From Pseudomonadota bacterium (GTDB lineage Bacteria; Pseudomonadota; Gammaproteobacteria; Halothiobacillales; Halothiobacillaceae), in the NCBI GenBank assembly GCA_021795795.1, contig JAJYPA010000259.1, positions 1-10,597 of the forward strand: a DNA stretch of 10,597 bases, in the 5' to 3' direction. This document shows, in pieces, positions 7,601 to 10,597 of the stretch. Made by a program: the position numbers and the translations under genes. Under the pieces are notes generated by a model. That model was not told where the DNA came from. It did no database searches and saw only the letters and a list, made by a program, of their open reading frames with translations. Position 1 is the stretch's first letter; each line of letters starts with the position of its first letter.

Positions 7601-8880
7601 GTCGCATAGTGACCTCGCTGGACAATGACGTGACCTGTCCTGCCGAAATCTTCGCCGCTTACTCTTCCTCGCAAACTCCGAAATCATTCTCGGCGGTGAA
7701 TTCGCATCTAAGGATTGAGTCGTTCAATCTGCATCAGGGCAACCAAGAAACCCAGGATTGCCTTGTAAGCTTGGCGAATACCGATACCATCACGATCGTT
7801 GCCACATCAACGATGCAGTCCTACAAGTTGGCTGAGTGGACATGCGGCCGTTGCGTTGGACCAGTTTTCGATGTTGTTATCGTTGACGAGAGTTCGCAGG
7901 TTCCTGTAACTACGGCCATTTCGCCATTAGCCACGCTGAAAAATGATTCTCGCTTGATTATCGCTGGAGACCATCTCCAGATGCCGCCAATAATGGCGCT
8001 TGAAGCTCCTGTCGGCGCGGAGTATTTGGTGGGTAGCATCCAAAAATACCTGCTTTCGCGGCTATTTGCCGGCAAGGTCAATACATGCCCGCTCGAAGAG
8101 AACTACCGTTCGGCCGAAGATATCGTGGCCTATGCGCGAACAATCGGGTATCGGGCAACGCTACAGGCCTCAAGCCCGGCGACGGCACTACATTTCCTAG
8201 CCGCGGTACCAACCCCGACAACCAGCTTCCCAAGTGCATTACCATGGTCTCCTCTTTGGCTGCAAGCCCTGGATGCCGACAGGAAGGTACTGGCCTTGCT
8301 ACATGACGACGATCTTTCGTCGCAAAGCAACTCGTTTGAAGCAAAAATCGTCGCAGCACTGACCTACTGTCTCAGGAATACGGTGAGCGCAGAGCTTGAT
8401 GGGCGAGGCAGCGCCATTCACACAGCACCAACCCCTGATCAGTTTTGGGGACAGTGTATCGGTATTGTCACGCCGCACCGAGCACAGCGTGCGCTGGTGG
8501 TACGCGAGCTGAGGGCGATTTTCCCTGGCGACCCTCCTGATTTAATCGACCCTGCGGTCGACACTGTGGAAAAGTTCCAGGGTGGTCAGCGGCACACCAT
8601 AATCGTCACGTTCGGTGTCGGCGACGCCGACGTGATCATGGGTGAGGAGGCGTTCCTTATGCAGTTCGAGCGCACCAACGTGGCGATTTCACGCGCCATG
8701 GCCAAGTGCCTTGTGATCATGCCGATGACGCTTGCCGGACACGTTCCTCAGGATAAGAAAGCGCTAGAAACAGCGTACGCCATCAAAGACTACGTCGATG
8801 AATTTTGTAACCAGGAGATTGCAGATAAAATCACGTCTGGGGCAACGTCAAAGCAGGCGAAGCTGCGTTATCACCAGTAG
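4633..8880 (+). CDS. RecB/Cas4-like nuclease fused to Dna2/UPF1-type SF1 helicase (TM0106-like), 1415 aa
   Basis: Seen: an N-terminal PD-(D/E)XK nuclease with GRDFE (E59), LIPDIVVV (D142), VIDVKHT (D179, K181) and EVALY (E193, Y197; the usual Q is E). It carries a Cas4/AddB/Dna2-like iron-sulphur cysteine set: C19, C301-x2-C304 and C329. Residues about 410-640 resemble the RNase H-like middle of TM0106-family proteins (HVAITVNFD at 417; AWLFPADE), but the acidic active-site residues look lost. The SF1 helicase spans about 925-1400: GPPGTGKT (945-952), DESSQ (1085-1089), GDHLQMPP (1112-1119), EENYRS (1155-1160), DTVEKFQGGQ (1310-1319) and NVAISRA (1349-1355). All core motifs are intact. Known: such proteins unwind DNA and cut the unwound strand. 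Inferred: this is the effector that degrades foreign DNA, working with the ATPase gene 280 bases upstream. At 1415 residues it is longer than I would expect for TM0106 proteins, because of the extended middle. Confidence 0.94.
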   Translation: MAKKRISKSTLSMFLRTKCDRELYLSLHEDSELEAHGMPVPLRARPGIGVLQTAGRDFEDVRNEQLIQSFGSLVIYQRDKGGANKPVKAPLGSLLGKVTALPSVILQGKFEPTKFQNAVMAKIGLQPGQIVQVPPIAGLIPDIVVVRQATANDEEVGADGCRKSIDSATETRRALSVIDVKHTSEANPSYSAEVALYAIFLANWIVDQGLQNEYFVTIRSYLWTRFKQGQSALDGLMPGSSSTTPTQYLDALIADSEDANLRFYLPTVLHFFREDLLRVISIGDASVNGWQNLEWHVDGRCSACDWLGHEKWANQKDKARIAAHPTHYCYPAAKLTGHLSQIAGMTRGARKTLQINAIQDTTGAAGAPSTHPAFQQHSHLKKERSRIPIRAKALISSTTSVDNSAVLASLAPWPQLHVAITVNFDSSAGLLTGLSVFGRATAYVSGQTPRQFATKCFVVDQKNLADEWVALEGLLSTLSDMIDQSEAFVRAAGKTPLTAQIAFWEQRQFEELCAALGRHLPKVLSLTNRKTKAMAWLFPADELIEKPDGAVSPCVVFVDEIVRRVVFAPTPHVITLFDTAETYYSGPGPIRQGDAFYREFLTNGIPRERIYEIWSNVTTIKRGSVTVPRNTVIQEFGNALEKQCRALNGVVEKLRTDFRGQLKANAPKLTLSIPQGARNVAFDSKLWIWWEELQYHTRKLESHQRLALDAETLEASYEAIRLTNGQPTGSPNEYVFDVLVGSTEAKLDNKEGFLALGKEGYPGLPLQRAKDIIAPGAPLYLGSDQTLATPLWSALSVTLVSFDRSTHKAVLILTNRCELAFFSYLLANSTIDLMNDIFITKGQSSFKWYETAKDILSAVGNPPIAAPDSNAAIAMGARPSRPGTDSLTPLARVLWEADSVHRTSVVVASQAASVAAYAKAKHNLNSSQTDAVAHAAEKGLTIIWGPPGTGKTQTLASCIHGLVHDAVGRRQPLKVLVAGPTYKAVEELIGRIVTSLDNDVTCPAEIFAAYSSSQTPKSFSAVNSHLRIESFNLHQGNQETQDCLVSLANTDTITIVATSTMQSYKLAEWTCGRCVGPVFDVVIVDESSQVPVTTAISPLATLKNDSRLIIAGDHLQMPPIMALEAPVGAEYLVGSIQKYLLSRLFAGKVNTCPLEENYRSAEDIVAYARTIGYRATLQASSPATALHFLAAVPTPTTSFPSALPWSPLWLQALDADRKVLALLHDDDLSSQSNSFEAKIVAALTYCLRNTVSAELDGRGSAIHTAPTPDQFWGQCIGIVTPHRAQRALVVRELRAIFPGDPPDLIDPAVDTVEKFQGGQRHTIIVTFGVGDADVIMGEEAFLMQFERTNVAISRAMAKCLVIMPMTLAGHVPQDKKALETAYAIKDYVDEFCNQEIADKITSGATSKQAKLRYHQ

Positions 8881-8893
8881 TGCCTGTGTCGAC

Positions 8894-10099
8894 TTAAATG
8901 CGCTCAATGTGGAAATCAAACTCGACTGCGGCAGCAGAATCAGTTTTCATCTGATCTGCTTGCCGCTTCCCGGCATTAGCAGAATCGGCGGCACGAACTG
9001 AAACCAAGCGCCAGTTGACTTCGGACTCATCCAGAGACTTCCTGAAGAGTTCCTTCGCATTTACGGAGGTGGAGGGAATAATCCCGAAGCGGACATACAT
9101 GTGTAGCGTATCAGAGGAGCTCTGCCCAACGTTTTTCCAGACAGAACCGAGAGACTTGGCAAATGTATATTGGCTTCCATGATTAAGTTGTGAACCGGCT
9201 GAGTAGTCCACTTGACTAGGGCCACCAAGAAACCAATTTCTCAGCCACTGGTCTTGAACATATGTACGCATCCCGTAGTAAGGTGGCGACGTGATTACGA
9301 TCGACGGTGCAGGATCGATTGCAGAAAACGATTCTGGCAATTGGGCATCGCCATTCAATACCTGGGCTATCGAACTTGGTGATTTCTCAGGCAAGCCTGT
9401 TAAACGTTCAATCTTGCGGCAAAGAACTCGTAGAACGTCAATTTTATGTGCCTTCAATGCTCTTTCTTTCCAGTAGCGAACTGCATAATCTGGTTTCGAT
9501 GCATAGGTTCGCGGCATCTGGTTCGAAAAGTACCCGGCATTTTCGATATTTTTTGACAGAGGCCCATGAAGGCAGCCGAGCGTAGCAGCTCGAAGAATGA
9601 CGGACTCGTCAGAGTCTTTATTTAGCCGCAAAAGAGATTCACGCAGAGCGCAAATATCTCTCAATGTTTTCGGATGATATGCTGCTCGAAAGAATGGTGT
9701 ATCCGGTATTTCGGCTGGCTCCGTTTCGGCGATCAGGCGGGACGCTAGACCAATAGGGGCTTCAAGGTCGCAGGTAGCGAGTTTGGCTTTTGCAATAGCG
9801 ACAGCAATAGGCGAGGAATCTATTCCCCAAGCACTTAATCCAAAAGTGCGGGCGGCGAATAACGTAGTGCCACGACCGCAGAAAGGGTCAAGGACAACCA
9901 CGTTGTCCTTTTTATGCTTCCGAAGCACCTTCGATGGGTACTCGAGTGGAAACATTGTGAAATAGGGACAAATTGCGTTCAGTGCATTTTCTTTGCTGTA
10001 AGCGAGTGGCATGTTCTTGGTATTTGTAATGTTCGCCATTTCCGAGTATAAGAGCAAGTTTACACGTCTGCCCTCGTGCAGGGAATGGTTGAGCGGCAT
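8894..10099 (-). CDS. SAM-dependent DNA amino-methyltransferase (N6-adenine or N4-cytosine), 401 aa
   Basis: Seen: a motif X-like CPYFTMFPLEYPSKVL (from residue 44), the SAM-binding motif I VLDPFCGRGTT (69-79), a motif II acidic residue in WGIDSS (D94) and the catalytic motif IV TSPPYYG (270-276). The roughly 170 residues between motifs I and IV contain NIENAGYFSNQMPRTYASK, which probably belongs to target recognition. The order X-I-(recognition)-IV matches alpha-type amino-methyltransferases. SPPY leaves m6A or m4C open. The start ATG at 10099 has GAGGA nine bases upstream; an internal Met21 (before ANITNTKN) is an alternative without a clear site. The gene converges on the nuclease-helicase (13-base gap) and is visibly less GC-rich. 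Inferred role: it modifies host DNA so that the neighbouring nuclease system spares it. As it has its own promoter on the opposite strand, it could also be an independent orphan methyltransferase. Confidence 0.9.
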   Translation of the reverse strand: MPLNHSLHEGRRVNLLLYSEMANITNTKNMPLAYSKENALNAICPYFTMFPLEYPSKVLRKHKKDNVVVLDPFCGRGTTLFAARTFGLSAWGIDSSPIAVAIAKAKLATCDLEAPIGLASRLIAETEPAEIPDTPFFRAAYHPKTLRDICALRESLLRLNKDSDESVILRAATLGCLHGPLSKNIENAGYFSNQMPRTYASKPDYAVRYWKERALKAHKIDVLRVLCRKIERLTGLPEKSPSSIAQVLNGDAQLPESFSAIDPAPSIVITSPPYYGMRTYVQDQWLRNWFLGGPSQVDYSAGSQLNHGSQYTFAKSLGSVWKNVGQSSSDTLHMYVRFGIIPSTSVNAKELFRKSLDESEVNWRLVSVRAADSANAGKRQADQMKTDSAAAVEFDFHIERI

Positions 10100-10108
10100 G
10101 TTTTCAAG

Positions 10109-10113
10109 TCCTC
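10109..10113 (-). promoter_or_regulatory. Ribosome binding site of the methyltransferase gene
   Basis: On the minus strand GAGGA precedes the ATG at 10099 with a nine-base spacer. This supports the long 401-residue form over initiation at the internal Met21. Confidence 0.6.
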
Positions 10114-10307
10114 ACGACTAACAGTAAGCATTCCGCATGTCTACGGGCCACAAGTCTCGGCAATACTCACTCACCGCCATGGACCAACCGACGCGGTTCT
10201 TGTGCAGCGGCGGGCCAGTGCCATTGGTTGATTCTTTGCCGCAGCGTCGAGGTCTGTAGCCTCCCTGCCACGAGACTGAACGTGAAGTCCAGGATCGCTG
10301 CGAGACG

Positions 10308-10330
10308 GTACCAGGCGGTGCGCTGGGTAC
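10308..10330 (-). terminator. Weak inverted repeat just downstream of the zinc-ribbon gene
   Basis: On the minus strand GTACCCAG and CTGGTAC can pair as a seven-base-pair stem with one bulged C around an eight-base loop (CGCACCGC), about 15 bases after the zinc-ribbon stop codon. No T run follows, so it is not a standard intrinsic terminator. It could be an RNA-end-protecting hairpin, an operator or chance. Confidence 0.2.
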
Positions 10331-10344
10331 TGATTGGTGTGTTT

Positions 10345-10597
10345 TTAGCGCACCCACTTCGCCCCCAGCCGTCCGGGATCGTCGCGGTCCGGCCACCAGG
10401 CCGTCTTACAGGTCCCGCAGCGGTAGTAATCCTTGCCGGTCTTCGTCTGGTTTTTGAAGACGGGCTTCTTGCACTTCGGGCACTTCGGCCCGGTGGCGGC
10501 CGGTGCGGCGTCGCCCGCGGCGGCCTTGTCGCCGAAGGGTCGTCCGGGCTTGCCGCCATCGTCGCCAAAGAGGGCATTACAGTCCTCGCAGCGCCAG
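10345..10597 (-). CDS. C-terminal part of a tandem zinc-ribbon protein, partial
   Basis: A frame entering from the right edge stays open for 83 codons to the TAA at 10347-10345. It contains WRCEDCNALFGDDGGKPG at the edge and then KCPKCKKPVFKN followed by YYRCGTCKTAWWPDRDDPG. The second block is a complete four-cysteine zinc ribbon (CxxC, about 17 residues, CxxC). The edge block matches the last half of another ribbon: WRCEDC...GKPG parallels YRCGTC...DDPG. A Gly/Ala/Pro-rich linker separates them. Such tandem ribbons occur at the C-termini of topoisomerase I-like and other DNA-binding proteins, but the N-terminal function lies outside the window. The coding DNA is much richer in GC than the methyltransferase next door, suggesting an older or differently derived genome segment. 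No start is visible. Confidence 0.72.
   Translation of the reverse strand, partial: WRCEDCNALFGDDGGKPGRPFGDKAAAGDAAPAATGPKCPKCKKPVFKNQTKTGKDYYRCGTCKTAWWPDRDDPGRLGAKWVR

Larger units (their letters stand above)
10100..10344 (-). other. Intergenic region between zinc-ribbon gene and methyltransferase
   Basis: Nothing in this stretch looks like a gene. The open frames that cross it run out of phase through the zinc-ribbon gene. It must hold the promoter of the methyltransferase and the 3' end of the zinc-ribbon transcript, but I could not identify convincing -35/-10 hexamers. The only structure is the inverted repeat at 10308-10330. Confidence 0.4.

Noticed and set aside
10167..10577. 136-residue minus-strand frame at the right edge
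   Set aside because: It is Arg/Pro/Thr-rich and overlaps, in another phase, the frame with the clear zinc-ribbon cysteines, which is the real one.
1..10597. CRISPR array, tRNA/attachment site, transposase or integrase
   Set aside because: I saw no regularly spaced repeats, no tRNA-like cloverleaf, no recombinase motifs and no matching terminal repeats.

Overview
The window reads as a bacterial accessory (defence-island type) region. Base composition is uneven: sampled 60-base rows are about 58% GC inside the first large gene, 45-65% in the second, 47-50% in the methyltransferase gene and above 70% at the extreme right edge. Together with GTG/TTG-type starts and Shine-Dalgarno sites, this suggests a fairly GC-rich proteobacterium carrying acquired genes. 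The species cannot be named from the sequence.

Layout, left to right. Bases 1-64 may hold the start of a leftward gene cut by the window edge (weak). Bases 192-850 (+) carry two tightly spaced small genes: an 87-residue soluble-looking protein and a 130-residue protein with a coiled coil and a C-terminal membrane helix. After a 256-base gap, 1107-4352 (+) encodes a 1081-residue protein with an N-terminal sacsin/NO VEIN-like GHKL ATPase domain, a glycine/serine-rich linker and a C-terminal NOV_C (formerly DUF3883) domain. A 280-base gap follows, holding an open frame in phase with the preceding gene beyond its stop; it looks like a coding remnant or a very small gene. Bases 4633-8880 (+) encode a 1415-residue fusion: a RecB/Cas4-like nuclease with an iron-sulphur cysteine set, a divergent middle region and a Dna2/UPF1-like SF1 helicase. 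Converging on it with a 13-base gap, 8894-10099 (-) encodes a 401-residue SAM-dependent DNA amino-methyltransferase. Finally 10345-10597 (-) is the C-terminal end of a zinc-ribbon protein that continues outside the window.

How the parts may work together (inference): a GHKL ATPase with a nuclease-like C-terminal domain, a nuclease-helicase and a DNA methyltransferase together make a plausible multi-gene restriction-modification-like antiphage system. The methyltransferase would mark self DNA. The ATPase would act as sensor, clamp or regulator, and the helicase-nuclease would unwind and degrade unmarked DNA. I do not recognise this exact gene set as a named system. No CRISPR array, tRNA, rRNA, transposase or integrase is visible.
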